Assembly: GCF_033118175.1 (NCBI RefSeq) | Contig: NC_083692.1 | Span: forward strand, 88,578,501-88,642,500 | Length of the DNA stretch: 64,000 nucleotides | Direction of reading: 5' to 3' | From: Dama dama | Taxonomy: Eukaryota; Chordata; Mammalia; Artiodactyla; Cervidae | Part shown: piece by piece, positions 53,190-63,325 of the stretch | Position numbering within the stretch: the first letter of the stretch is position 1 | Layout of the letters: every line of letters starts with the position of its first letter | Translations under genes and position numbers: made by a program | Notes under the pieces: model-generated | Seen by the model: the letters and a program-made list of their open reading frames with translations, nothing else | Databases searched by the model: none | Told to the model about the DNA's origin: nothing

Positions 53190-53675
53190 TTTTTTTTTTT
53201 TTAAAGGAGAAGATAAAGACCATTAGTGACCATTCTCCTCCCCTACTCTTATAGACCCCTACTCCTTTGTCCTTGAGCTATACTGGGGATTTGGAAGCCC
53301 CAACCTTGGTACTCACCCCTCCCCAGCAGTTCTTTATACCCATGGGAGAGTTATTTGAGGACCAGCAAAGCTTTTGGCACTCTTTAGCTTTCTCTATCTC
53401 TTTCACACTTTAGTAAATCTTTATTACACAAAAGCTCTGAGTCATCAAGCCTCGTCACTGGCCCCAGGTTGAATTCCTCTCCTCCAGAGGCCAAGAATCT
53501 CAGTCTTTCATAGCTCAACAACAGTCCACCTTTCACTATAAACTGTCCACCCCATCTAAACGTAACAGTTACCCACGCATTGCTTTGCTGACTATGTTTC
53601 TCCAGCTCTTCCTGTAATTTAGGAAGTAACATCTTCAGAACATTATAAAACACTCCTTAGATAATTTAGAAGCCC
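53190..53675 (-). mobile_element. ERV LTR-like fragment, minus strand
   Basis: On the minus strand: GGGGCCAGTGACGAGGCTTG, then TCAGAGCTTTTGTGTAATAA, then AAGATTTACTAAAGTGTGAA and AGATAGAGAAAGC, a pattern I associate with ruminant ERV LTRs (R region with a poly(A) signal). An open frame of 89 codons (53384-53653) falls within it and is probably chance. No gag, pol or env recognised. Confidence 0.45.
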
Positions 53676-54386
53676 TCTTTGAAGGCCCTGCCTCATTGGT
53701 GTATTTTTTTTTTAAATACTGCCTCTGGATTCTTGGTCTTCAATTTGAAACTTTTATAGCTGCTTCAGCACTTCCTTCTCTGAGAGAGCCCTTGGCCTTG
53801 CTCCAAACAACACTACAAGTCTTCCTCTAAGTATCCAGGTTTGTTTTGGTTTCCTACAACTGAGTTGTTGCTCTCTGAATGGCTGGAGCCAAAGCCTGCT
53901 GGGAAAAAAAACAGGAATGGGCCTCTGCAGCACCATACGCAGAGCCAAGGAGTTTGGAAACCTCTGGGAGGAGCAGCTGGGTGAAAAGAGGCAGGCTTCT
54001 CTGGGATTCCAGATCACGTCCTACTGGGACACAAATGACCCTGGAGGGCTGTGCTTATAGTTTCTCAAGGGCCTGGCACTTAGCTCTGCTGTCCCAGTGA
54101 CTCACATGATAATTTTCCAGGCCTTCAAACTGGGTCAACAAGCTTTGTTTGTCCAGAGAGCTCCCCTGGGAGGCACTGGAAGAAGAGCAGACTGAATGGG
54201 GATGTTTGGCCAGGTGATTCTTTTTGCTGACTTTCAGCCGGAGGAAGTATTACCAGTATTCAGGCCAAAATTTAGAGAACTAAAAGCTGCCAAGCATCTG
54301 GACTGGATCAACATGCACAAGAGTTATTAGTTAAGGGTTACCCTCACTGCTAATGGTGGTTTTTGTCATTCAAGAACAAAACAGAT

Positions 54387-54390
<4 letters not shown>
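53676..54390. other. unannotated intergenic sequence
   Basis: No gene or assignable repeat. Confidence 0.4.

Positions 54391-54442
<52 letters not shown>
54391..54442. repeat. (TG)26 microsatellite with CG-alternating end
   Basis: An uninterrupted TG run, followed to about 54468 by CGCATGCGCGCGCACACATG. Alternating purine-pyrimidine along the whole stretch. It lies next to the tail end of the SINE below. Confidence 0.97.
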
Positions 54443-54445
<3 letters not shown>

Positions 54446-54460
54446 ATGCGCGCGCACACA

Positions 54461-54656
54461 TGCATGTGCTCAATCAGTCATGTCCAACTCTTTGCAACCC
54501 TATGGACTATAGCCTGTCAGGCTTCTCTGTTCATGGGATTCTCCAGGCAAGAATACTGGAGTGGGTTGCCATTTCCTCCTCTAGGGGATCTTCCTGACTC
54601 AGAGATCAAACCAGTGTCTCAGGAAGATTCTTTAGTACTGAGCCCCCCGGGGAGCG
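54461..54656 (-). mobile_element. Bov-tA SINE
   Basis: Reverse: CATGTGCTCAATCAGTCATG, GGCTTCTCTGTTCATGGGAT, head GTACTGAGCCCCCCGGGGAG. Its 3' tail faces the (TG)n run. Confidence 0.92.
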
Positions 54657-54895
54657 CCCGGGTAACTTGGGAAGACCCTAAATCAAGATGTTCACTTCTC
54701 ACAGATAAGAAAGACAGCAAGCTTGTGCTATGAATCATAAAGCTTCCTTTAGCTGTGTGACCTAGTCAGCTTATTTATTAAGCAATGGAATCATCCTGGG
54801 GCAGTATTTCTCAGATTGGAGAAATCACAGACCCCAAGAACACAGCTGAAGACTTATATCTGAAGAACTTTTATAACTCAGAATTAACAGTTTCT

Positions 54896-55078
54896 CATCT
54901 GCCTGCAATGCAGGAGACCTGGGTTTGATCCCTGGGTCAGGGAAGACCCACTGGAGGTGGGAATGGCTACCCACTCCAGTATTCTTGTCTGGAGAATCCC
55001 ATGGATGGAGGAGCCTGGCAGACTACAATCTGTGGGGTCACAAAGAATCAGACATGACTGAGTGACTCAGCACGCGTG
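54896..55078 (+). mobile_element. Bov-tA SINE, 5'-truncated
   Basis: Begins at CATCTGCCTGCAATGCAGG (head lost), then GGGTTTGATCCCTGGGTCAG to GACTGAGTGACTCAGCACGC. Followed by an L1-like ATTATTCACAATGGCCAGAA relic (55086-55125). Confidence 0.9.
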
Positions 55079-55313
55079 CATAGAAGCATTATTCACAATG
55101 GCCAGAAAGCAGAAACAAGCTGAAACTAAGCAAGACATTGTGGGGCTCTCCTGGGCACAAACCCTTCACGCTCTGCTCCTTGTTTGTAGGATATAGGCTT
55201 CATTCAGTGTCCAAGACCTTTGGTGAGTTCCAAAGGGATGATTCAAACCGTTGCTAATCAGGGAGGAGAGGGAATACAGAAACGGGAGGAGCAGTCAAGA
55301 AACAAAAATGCAG

Positions 55314-55437
55314 GGACTTTCCTGGAGGTTCAGTAGTTAGGTCTCTGTGCTTCCACTGCAGGCAGCATGGTTCCATCTCCGGTCAGGGAATTAAGATGCC
55401 ACATGCCCATGGCATGACAAAACAAGCAAACTAACAA
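55314..55437 (+). mobile_element. CHR-type tRNA-derived SINE
   Basis: GGGACTTTCCTGGAGGTTCA head, decayed box B, A-rich tail. Likely duplication AAAATGCAG / AATAGTGCAG. Confidence 0.83.
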
Positions 55438-55807
55438 AAAACAATAGTGCAGTGGTAAGGTCCTTTTGAAGAAACACATATAACAATATCACAATATCTT
55501 TGAGTTCTTCTGCAGGAACCCAGGTGGAGGATGGTATCTTCAGGTTGAGCACAAGATTCCTAGACCACCACCCTGTTACCTCACCACCAACCAACCAGAG
55601 GAAAGTCACACAACTTTCTTTGAGATGAACTGTCATCCCAAATTTTGCCCACTGGGGACTCCAGGTTTTCTGAGTATAAGCTGCTCATTCTCCTGCTTGG
55701 CCCTACAATAAGCCACCTTTCTCTGCTCTAAACCCCAATGTTAGTCTAAGAGTTAAATTTACATGAGACAGATTAACAGGAGAAAATCATATAAAGTTTA
55801 CTTATAT
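55438..55807. other. unannotated intergenic sequence
   Basis: No gene or assignable repeat seen. Confidence 0.4.
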
Positions 55808-55821
55808 AAATATGTAGGAGG

Positions 55822-56076
55822 GTGGGATGATTTGAGAGAATAGCATTGAAACATATATATTACCATATGTGAAATAGATCGCCAATCCAGGTTCGATGCA
55901 TGAGACAGGATGCTCAGGGCTGGTGCACTGGGGTGACCCAGAGGGATGGGATGGGGAGGGAGGTGGGAGGGGGGATCAGGATGGGGAACACATGTAAATC
56001 CATGGCTGATTCATGTCAATGTATGGCAAAAACCACTACAATATTGCAAAGTAATTAGTCTCCAATTAAAATAAAT
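55822..56076 (+). mobile_element. ruminant L1 3' end
   Basis: GGGATGATTTGAGAGAATAG, then GATCGCCAATCCAGGTTCG, CTGGTGCACTGGGGTGACCC, and end TAGTCTCCAATTAAAATAAA. It is flanked by AAATATGTAGGAGG / AAATATGTGGGAGG (55808-55821 and 56077-56090). The left copy overlaps a GGAGGGTGGG stretch that also fits the L1 consensus, so the boundary is fuzzy. Confidence 0.9.
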
Positions 56077-56329
56077 AAATATGTGGGAGGCACCCAGGAA
56101 AACTGAATAACTCACCAAAATGGCCTCATTTTAAATACCTTCATCAACTAAAGACAAACGATGTTTAGGGTAGGGAGAGTCAGTTCTGGAAGGTTAACAG
56201 GAAATGTACAGTAAAGAGATGCAGGTTTAAGTTGCCTTCCTACTAAGGTTTCTAGAGTTTTGGGTTCTTCCATATAGAAGGGGGAGATTTCCCTTACAGA
56301 TGTAAATGTTTCTTACAAAAAGGCAACTC

Positions 56330-56690
56330 CTACTTGGTTTTCAGAGCCCTTCCCTGGCTGGAGAACTGACACCCTGCAAGCTGTGTGGTGTGACAAAAGA
56401 AAAAAAAGAACCAGAGAAACTCATCAGGAGATGACCTGAGGCCAGATGAAAGGAGTGCGGGCCCTGCACACACCCAAATTTAATCAGCAACCCTGCCCTT
56501 GAACCACTGTCGTAAAACTCCTCACCAAATCCTCCCTGGTTGGGACACACGGTTTCTGAGGCATAAGCCCACTGTACCCCTCTTTGGCAAAGCAAAGCTA
56601 CTCTTTTCTTCAACCAAATCTCTGTCTCTGAGATTCAATTCACCACCGGTGCATAAAGGCTGAGTTTTTGGCATGAGTACCAATTAATCT
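56330..56690 (+). mobile_element. ERV LTR fragment, 3' part
   Basis: CCTGCAAGCTGTGTGGTGTG, then ACTGTACCCCTCTTTGGCAA and AGCAAAGCTACTCTTTTCTT, then AATCTCTGTCTCTGAGATTC and CACCACCGGTGCATAAAGGC: the R/U5-like organisation of an LTR. No viral coding sequence. Confidence 0.5.
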
Positions 56691-56779
56691 AATGTGGAAA
56701 ATTCTCTGAGAAAGTCTCCTGCTGGGGCCTCACGTGGATCATGGATTGACCACCCCTGATTTAAACACTATGACCTTCC

Positions 56780-57460
56780 AAAAGTGTCTGAAGCAATGGA
56801 ATAAAATGGATGCTGCTAACTGAAGTCAGAGGGGACGGGCAACGAGAATTTATGTAAGCAAGGGTGATAGGGACAGAATAAAGGAACAAAATAGGTGACT
56901 AAATAGCTAATCCCACTAGGGATTATTGTAAGTGGTTTGTATAGGAGACACCTGTAAGTTAATGATTATTCAAGAAAGCAGGTTTCCCTAACCACAAAAC
57001 CATCAGGCTCGCTTAGCAACAAAACCATGCAGCGGAAGCACTAGACGTGCCCCCAAACAATAAAACAACGGTGGCATGAGACCCACATACTGTACAGTGA
57101 GCTCAATAAGTTAATGATCGCTAGGACATGTTCTCTGCACACATAAAAAACAGTAATTTGTGGAACTTGCTTGATTATATAAGGATAAGAAAACTCCCCT
57201 ACCCAACCTGAGGAGGAACAGATGAATGGAAATATGATCTCTACTCAAGAAAGACAAAGAAGTTCTCCCTTTCCACTTTTCCTTTGATTATAAAAATGTA
57301 GTCCAGTAAGTTCTCAGGGTGTGGCATTTCTTGTCCACTTGTCCTGCTTGTCCCCCCAACCCCCTCCAATTCTGATCTGTCACTTTGCCTGTCACTGAAT
57401 TCTTTTCTGCATTGCAACATAAAGAACTATGGTACCAGAGCTCTTCAGAGCCCCTGAAAC
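56780..57460 (+). mobile_element. ERV LTR (ERV1-like), about 0.7 kb
   Basis: LTR-like layout with a probable promoter part (GATTATATAAGGATAAGAAA; GATTATAAAAATGTAGTCC), then CTGTCACTTTGCCTGTCACT and GAATTCTTTTCTGCATTGCA before AACATAAAGAACTATGG. The 3' end resembles the LTR-like end at 52075-52140 in the same orientation. Solo LTR; no viral genes seen. Confidence 0.5.
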
Positions 57461-57756
57461 ACCACCAAACAGTTGCAAGGGAGGCTTTCCCACATGGTTG
57501 GTTTGCACAGGGGCAAAAGTCAAGGAGTACAGGATGTGCTTCACAGCTGGCTCTCATATTTGTTTAGCTAGAGGACAACTGTCTCTACTCTCTGATCTTT
57601 TTTCCCCTCACCTAGAAAAAAAATCAGAAAATATCCCACCGCTTTGGGTGGTTGTTTAGATGAGTCCAGTTAACCAAACTTTTACTGGGCATCTGACTTT
57701 TACGTATTAGACACTGAGCTAGTGCTGGGAGGAAATCAGAGTGGCCCCTACCTTCA

Positions 57757-57961
57757 GGGGGGCTTCTCTGGTGGCTCAGGGTATAGAATCGGCCTGCTAA
57801 TGCAGGAGATGTGGGGTTTGATCCTTGGGTCAGGGAGATCCCTGGAGAAGGAAGTGGCAACCCACTGCAGTATTCTTAGCTGGGAAATCCCATGGACAGA
57901 GGAGCCTGTCAGGCTACAGGCTCACAAAAGAAAGAGACATGACTTAGCAACTAAACAATAA
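57757..57961 (+). mobile_element. Bov-tA SINE
   Basis: GGGGCTTCTCTGGTGGCTCA head, GGGTTTGATCCTTGGGTCAG, tail GACTTAGCAACTAAACAATA. Flanked by CTACCTTC on both sides. Confidence 0.92.
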
Positions 57962-58168
57962 CAACTACCTTCCAGGAGCCAGAGTCTAGTGGGGGAGACT
58001 ACTATACTGAGTGCTATGGAAAGAAGTTTTAAAGGACTCTGAAAACTACTAAAGTTCTACAAAATATATGATAATAATATACCTTTATTATCTAATATGA
58101 GTCAATGGTTGATCTGATTCCTGACTCTGGGTATTTTTCTAATAAGAAAATTTTCTAATACTTTTTCA

Positions 58169-58291
58169 GGGACTTCCCAGTGGTCTAGTGGTTAAAAATC
58201 CATGCTTCCACTGCAGGGTCACAAGTTTGATCCCTGATTGAGGAACTAAGATTCCACATACCTCACAGCACAGCAGGAAAAAAAAAAAAGA
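58169..58291 (+). mobile_element. CHR-type tRNA-derived SINE
   Basis: GGGACTTCCCAGTGGTCTAG to poly(A). It is flanked by AATACTTTTTCAG / AATACTTTTGCAG-type duplication (about 58156-58168 and 58292-58304). Confidence 0.91.
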
Positions 58292-58304
58292 ATACTTTTG
58301 CAGA

Positions 58305-59689
58305 ATTAGCATTGAGGCACTTATTGAATATCACTTACCTGGGCATTGACTGAACTCACCGTTTTCCATAAAGACATTTTCATGTTGTGCCCACTAGGTG
58401 TCTCAATATTTTGCAAGAAAATAGAAAAGCACAATGTTTTCACCTGTATCTTGAGTCAGCTGTAATATAAAGATATTACTCAGCCAAAATCTCAACTACT
58501 TTCTAGCAACCATTGTGAAAAATGCCAGTAAGTGTAGTTTCCTCTCTTTGAGAAGGGAAGAAAATTTCTTTGTGGATTCTCTCTCTTTCTCATAATCCAT
58601 GTATCTGCAAATTATTCTCCTAAGAAAACCAAGAAGAAATTGGCTTGGAAGACCAAGAATAAGTTTTTCCACCAAGTGAATACTAAGACCCTACATGCAA
58701 GAACAAGATAAAAGAAAACAAAACAAACAAACAAACAAAAACATCCTACAGGCAACAGCATTGCATCCCCACTGGTTTCCTGGGCTAGAATTTAGTTGTG
58801 ATCCACATATGAGGTGACATCCCAAAGTACATTATAGTATTTGTGTACCCAGGCAGAATGCGTTCCTCTCTACTTTCACAGGTGTCAGTCAAAAGATTCA
58901 TTTTCACAATACAATCCAGGGTCCCGTGCATTGTGAATTTCAGGGTTGTAAATGCCACATAACTGCTTATCCCAATGTTTTCACCTTTGTTGTGCATGAC
59001 TTCTCTTTAGATGGCCTGTGGTAGAACCCTTTGCCTATGAGTGACATTAGAGAGGAAGCTACCAGATAATAAACAGGAGACCGAATGCCCTCAAAAATCA
59101 ACTGCTATTTTAAAAGCTCAACTCATCAGGCTTTCACAAACTACAAATGGAAGTATAACTGGATATAACCTTTCTGCAATGCAATTTGGCAATATCTAGT
59201 CAAGAATATATTTAACTGTGTGTGTCTGTCAGAATCCCAGAAGGAAAGGGATTTCTTCCAGGATAGTTCAAATGAGGAGACTTTAGTAAAAGGACTACTT
59301 CCAGGTGGGTAGCCCAGGTTAAGGGAGTAAACAAGGGTTGTTGAGGCCAAAGAACAACATCCCTAGGGATAAAGGGACAAGGCAAGGAAATAATGTTATG
59401 GAGCTCAGTAAGGGCAAGAACAGTGGAGGGGAACCACTGAGGAAGGAGGGGAGGCAGGGCTTGGAGGAAGGGACAGCCACTGCCTCAGAGCAGGAAGACA
59501 GGAGGAGAAGCCTTGACTTCTCTCTCTTCTTGCTTCTTGACCTCCTCCTGGCGCCACGAACTGAACGAAGCTCAAGGAAGCCAAAGGCGCGAGATCCCAG
59601 ACTTGCAATCTATAAAGAGACAAAGAAGAATGAAGAAAAGCAGAGAAGGGGTGGGAAAAGGAATGGAAAATAACCAGCACAAAACTATA
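58305..59689. other. unannotated intergenic sequence
   Basis: Short polypurine and (AAAC)n stretches (58715-58740). A lysine/arginine-rich 111-codon frame at 59338-59673 + is compositional and shows no known domain. No gene called. Confidence 0.4.
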
Positions 59690-60240
59690 ATCCATTTCTA
59701 AGAATATACCCTAAGGGACATAATCAAACAGAGAAGAAAATAATCACATGAAAGTATATTCTTCATGGTTAAGCATAATAGTGAAAAAAATGAAAACAAG
59801 CTAATTTCCTTTAATAGGAGAATGGATAGATAAATGGGCTTCCCTGGCGGCTCAATAGAGGCTTCCCAGGTGGCACTAGTGGTAAAGAATCTGCCTGCCA
59901 AGGCAGGAGACTCCAGAGATGCAGGTTTGAGCCCTGGGTTGGGAAGATCCTCTGGAGTAGGAAATGGCACCCCACTCCAGCCTGCATTCTTGCCAGGAAA
60001 ATATCACGGGCAGAGGAACCTGGCAAGTTATAGTCCATGGGGTTGCAAAGAGTCAAATGTGACTAAGCATGTACAGACAAATATATTATAGTGCATCCAC
60101 ACTTCAGAATTGGTGCCATTATTAATATTTTTGAAGAATCTGTGGTGATATGCAGAAATGCTTACAATAAAATGTTAATTAAGAAAGAAGGTACACAACT
60201 ATATGCATAGTATTAGCTCAATTCCATTAACACCTAAACG
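59690..60240 (+). mobile_element. old L1 3' region, interrupted
   Basis: CCATTTCTAAGAATATACCC, TAATAGGAGAATGGATAGAT, then after the SINE ATATATTATAGTGCATCCAC and GGTGATATGCAGAAATGCTT, TAGTATTAGCTCAATTCCA: typical of old L1 3' UTRs. A Bov-tA element interrupts it at 59836-60082. Confidence 0.7.
59836..60082 (+). mobile_element. Bov-tA SINE with doubled head
   Basis: The head sequence occurs twice: GGGCTTCCCTGGCGGCTCAA at 59837 and AGGCTTCCCAGGTGGCACTA at 59860. The rest follows once, ending GTGACTAAGCATGTACAG. Either a partial duplication or one SINE inserted at the start of another. Confidence 0.9.
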
Positions 60241-61173
60241 CAAAGGGAAAAACACCGAACAAGGTGGGTTTTTTAAATTTTAAATATTTAAATTTTAATA
60301 TAAAAAAGTAAATGCTACTTTTAAAATATAAAGTTAAATTTTAAATTTGATTTTAATAAATTAACTGCTACAAAAAAATTTAAAATTATACTTGAAGATG
60401 TGTACAAAAATGTATTACTCCCTTATTCTCCTCCCTGCCTGGAACTCCTAACAACATTAATAATCTCTTTTTGATGATGGGATATTACAATTTTTTCTTC
60501 ACAACTTCCAATATTTTTCCTTTTCACAATAAGCATAGAATACTTTTGTGATCAGGGGAAAAAGTCAATGCCAAAAAAAGAGTCGGTCTCACTTGAAATG
60601 TACTCTACTCATTTTAAAATATTAATAAGGGACACAACAATTGTTTAGGCAAGTTAAAGCCAGTGACATGAAGGGTGAACCTCAGTCTATGTCTACTTGA
60701 TATCTGGACAAAAATGAAAGAAAAATCATCAATTTCTACATGATATCAAATATCCAGATATTTTGATTTTGATTTTTGACTACATTTTTCACTCTTCAAT
60801 TGAATGACAGGCACCATATTAATTCAGCTTTAATTGAACTCATTCTTATCTTGCAACTCTGGAAAATTTAAGAAATTCCTATAACTTAAAAGTTGTTCCT
60901 CACATTGAAATAATTATGTTCTCTAGTTTAAATTGTATATTTTACTTTTCAGTATCATTTTTAACTATATTTTTATTAATAACAATATACAACAATATAC
61001 AAATAATAAACAAACACATTCTTGTTTTAAAGATCCAAGCAATATAAATAATACAAGTATCCCTTGTTCACCTGCTCACACTTTGTCTCCTTCCCTGAAA
61101 AACCTGTTTTCAGTTTATCATGTAACTCTCAAGACATCTGCTTAGTATTTTCATGTATTTATCTCCAGGATCC
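60241..61173. other. unannotated AT-rich intergenic sequence
   Basis: Very AT-rich (for example 60270-60370, alternating TTTAAA stretches). No gene recognised. Confidence 0.4.
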
Positions 61174-61386
61174 TCGGATTTCCTTGGTGGCTCAGATGGT
61201 AAAGAATCTGCCTGCAATGTGAGATACCTGGGTTTGATCCGTGGATTGGGAAGATCCCCTGGAGGAGGGCATGGCAATCCACTCCAGTATCCTTGCCCGG
61301 AGAATCCACAAGGACAGCGGATCCTGGCGGGCTACAGTCCACGAAGTCGCAAAGAACTGGACACGACTGAGCAACTAAGCACAGCA
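61174..61386 (+). mobile_element. Bov-tA SINE
   Basis: GGATTTCCTTGGTGGCTCAG head, box B GGGTTTGATCCGTGG, tail GGACACGACTGAGCAACTAA GCACAGC. Well preserved. Confidence 0.93.
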
Positions 61387-61483
61387 TATGCATATAGAAT
61401 ATATAGTTTTATTTTTGTTTTCTAAAAAACCGATGCTGTAGTGTACATATTATTCTGCAACTCACTTAAAAAAACCAGGGAGG

Positions 61484-61809
61484 TTTTTTTAAAATTTTTA
61501 TTTATTTGTTTTGTGGTTGTGCTGGGTCTTCATTGCTGTGCAGGTTTTTCTCTAATTCCGGCAAGTGGGGGCTACTCTCTCGTTTTGGTGCACGGACTTC
61601 TTGCAGTGGCTTTGCTGTTGTGGAGTGTGGGCTCTAGAGCATATGTTCTTCAGTAGTTATGGGCTCTAGAGACTCAATTCAGACTCAATACTTGTGGTGC
61701 ATGGACTTAGTTACTCTGCAGCATGTGGGATATTCCTGGATCAGGGATGGAACCCATGTCTCCTGCATTGGCAGGTGGATTCTTCACCACTGAGCCACCA
61801 GGGAAACCT
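61484..61809 (-). mobile_element. CHR-1-type SINE, near full length
   Basis: Reverse: TTTTTATTTATTTGTTTTGT, GTTGTGCTGGGTCTTCATTG, GGTGGATTCTTCACCACTGA, head GCCACCAGGGAAACC. A further copy of the long type seen at 52184. Confidence 0.92.
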
Positions 61810-62129
61810 GAAACTCATTTTTTTTTTTCTCATGTTGAAGCTCCACTTCTTTTTTTTGTAGTGGTTACACAATTTCCATTGTTTACATATTCTAGTTTTT
61901 CTGATCACTCTTGGTTGATGGTTCTTTGGGTTGTTTTTAGCTGTCTGCTATTTCAGACAATTCTATAGTGAAAACCCTTACACATGCCTCTACCTATCTA
62001 TTTGCAAGCATTATTCTCTAAAGGAGCTGATGAAAAATGGACCTTTTCTGGTTTGAAAAGTATGTGCACTTAAATTTTTACTTGGTACTATTGAGCAGGC
62101 TTCCATAAAGGTTTATCGATTTACACTTT

Positions 62130-62345
62130 CAATAAGAAGATGAAAAGATGCCAAGCCTCATTAATAATCAGGCCAATGCAAATTCAAATAAAATAGGATA
62201 CCATTTTTACCATTTGGGGTTCTCAAATTTAAAAGGATTGATAATGCAAAGTGTGAGGGAAGATAGAGACATGTATCTTCATATAATGTTCTTTTTACAG
62301 CCAGCATCCACACATTATGGAAGATTCCTTGGAGACTTATTATTA
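62130..62345 (+). mobile_element. old L1 fragment
   Basis: AAGATGCCAAGCCTCATTAA, then CAGGCCAATGCAAATTCAAA and TAGGATACCATTTTTACC fit L1 ORF2 end sequence. Diverged. Confidence 0.6.
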
Positions 62346-62495
62346 AAAGTGATTATGTTAGACTGTTATGATAAATAAACAGGATATTTCTGTTATAGGG
62401 TCATTGATTTTTATACTTGCTAATAGCCACCCTCTGTTAACATATACTCACCCAGAGTTGTTATCAGGTATTATTGTTTAGCAATTACTAATTTC

Positions 62496-62607
62496 TCTTT
62501 CTTTATTTTTGGCCATATAATTGTGGCCTGTGAGATCTTCGTTCCCAGGGATTGAACCCCTGCAGTGGAAGTACCGGGTCCTAACCACGGGGCCACAAGG
62601 GAATTCC
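62496..62607 (-). mobile_element. CHR-type tRNA-derived SINE
   Basis: Reverse: TTTCTTTATTTTTGGCCATA to GGGCCACAAGGGAATTCCC. It is flanked by an ATTACTAATTYC repeat (about 62484-62495 and 62613-62624). Confidence 0.88.
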
Positions 62608-62679
62608 CTATGATTACTAATTCCTTAATTTACCAAGTGGATAAGAATTTCTTCTCTTAACAACCACACTTTGGTTTAT

Positions 62680-62850
62680 AAAGTACTTTCACATTCTTAT
62701 AGGCTACTTCAGTTGATTTCTGCCTCACTGACAGTGTGAGATGCTGTTTCAGATGAGGAAACTGAAGCTCAGAGATGTTAAATGATTTTCCAAGGGCACA
62801 GTTATCAGTGGAAGGGCTCAGGTCATCTGCCTCTCAGTTCCATTAGCTTC
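62680..62850 (-). mobile_element. MIR SINE remnant
   Basis: AAAGTACTTTCACATTCTTA, then TTCAGATGAGGAAACTGAAG, then TCCAAGGGCACAGTTATCAG: reverse complement of MIR. Confidence 0.72.
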
Positions 62851-62984
62851 TCACTTTCTTAATTTTTTAAAAACAAAGTACAGCTGAAGTCCCTCCTGTC
62901 TTTTCCATGGAGCTCAAGGCATCCAGAATGAACCATAGGGGGCAGTCTGGTGCAGCAGAAGATAGAATAGGGTGGAAGCCTATT

Positions 62985-63095
62985 CCAGGAGAACTGGGTT
63001 TTTGTTTCTACTCTGTGCTCCCCTAGCTGTATGATCTTAAGCAAGTTATTTAGTCTCACTTGGCCTCAGCTGCCCATTTCAAAAAATAGACATGA
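62985..63095 (+). mobile_element. MIR-type SINE remnant, forward
   Basis: GTATGATCTTAAGCAAGTTA, then TTTAGTCTCACTTGGCCTCA resembles the forward MIR region after the tRNA-like head. Confidence 0.6.
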
Positions 63096-63097
63096 CG

Positions 63098-63325
63098 GGA
63101 TTTACCTGGTAGCTCAGTGATAAGGATCCGCCTGCCAATGCAGGGGACATGGGTTCCATCCCTGGTCCGGGAAGATTCCACATGCCACAAGCAACTAAAG
63201 CCCGTGTGCCACAGCTACTGAGCCTGAGCTGTAGGGCTCTCGAGCCACAACTACTGACCCCGTGAACCTAGAGTCTATGCTCCACAACAAGCGCACACGC
63301 TGCTTACTTACCAATACTGAAAAAA
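63098..63325 (+). mobile_element. CHR-1-type SINE
   Basis: GGGATTTACCTGGTAGCTCA head, GGTTCCATCCCTGGTCCGGG, CCACAACTACTGACCCCGTG, CTTACTTACCAATACTG. Flanked by AGACATGACG / AGACACGATG. Confidence 0.9.

Noticed and set aside
53384..53653. 89-codon minus-strand frame as a possible small protein
   Set aside because: It overlaps LTR-like sequence with a poly(A) signal pattern, and no domain is recognisable.
59338..59673. 111-codon Lys/Arg/Glu-rich frame
   Set aside because: Composition reflects purine-rich DNA; no known domain, no splice context and no promoter.
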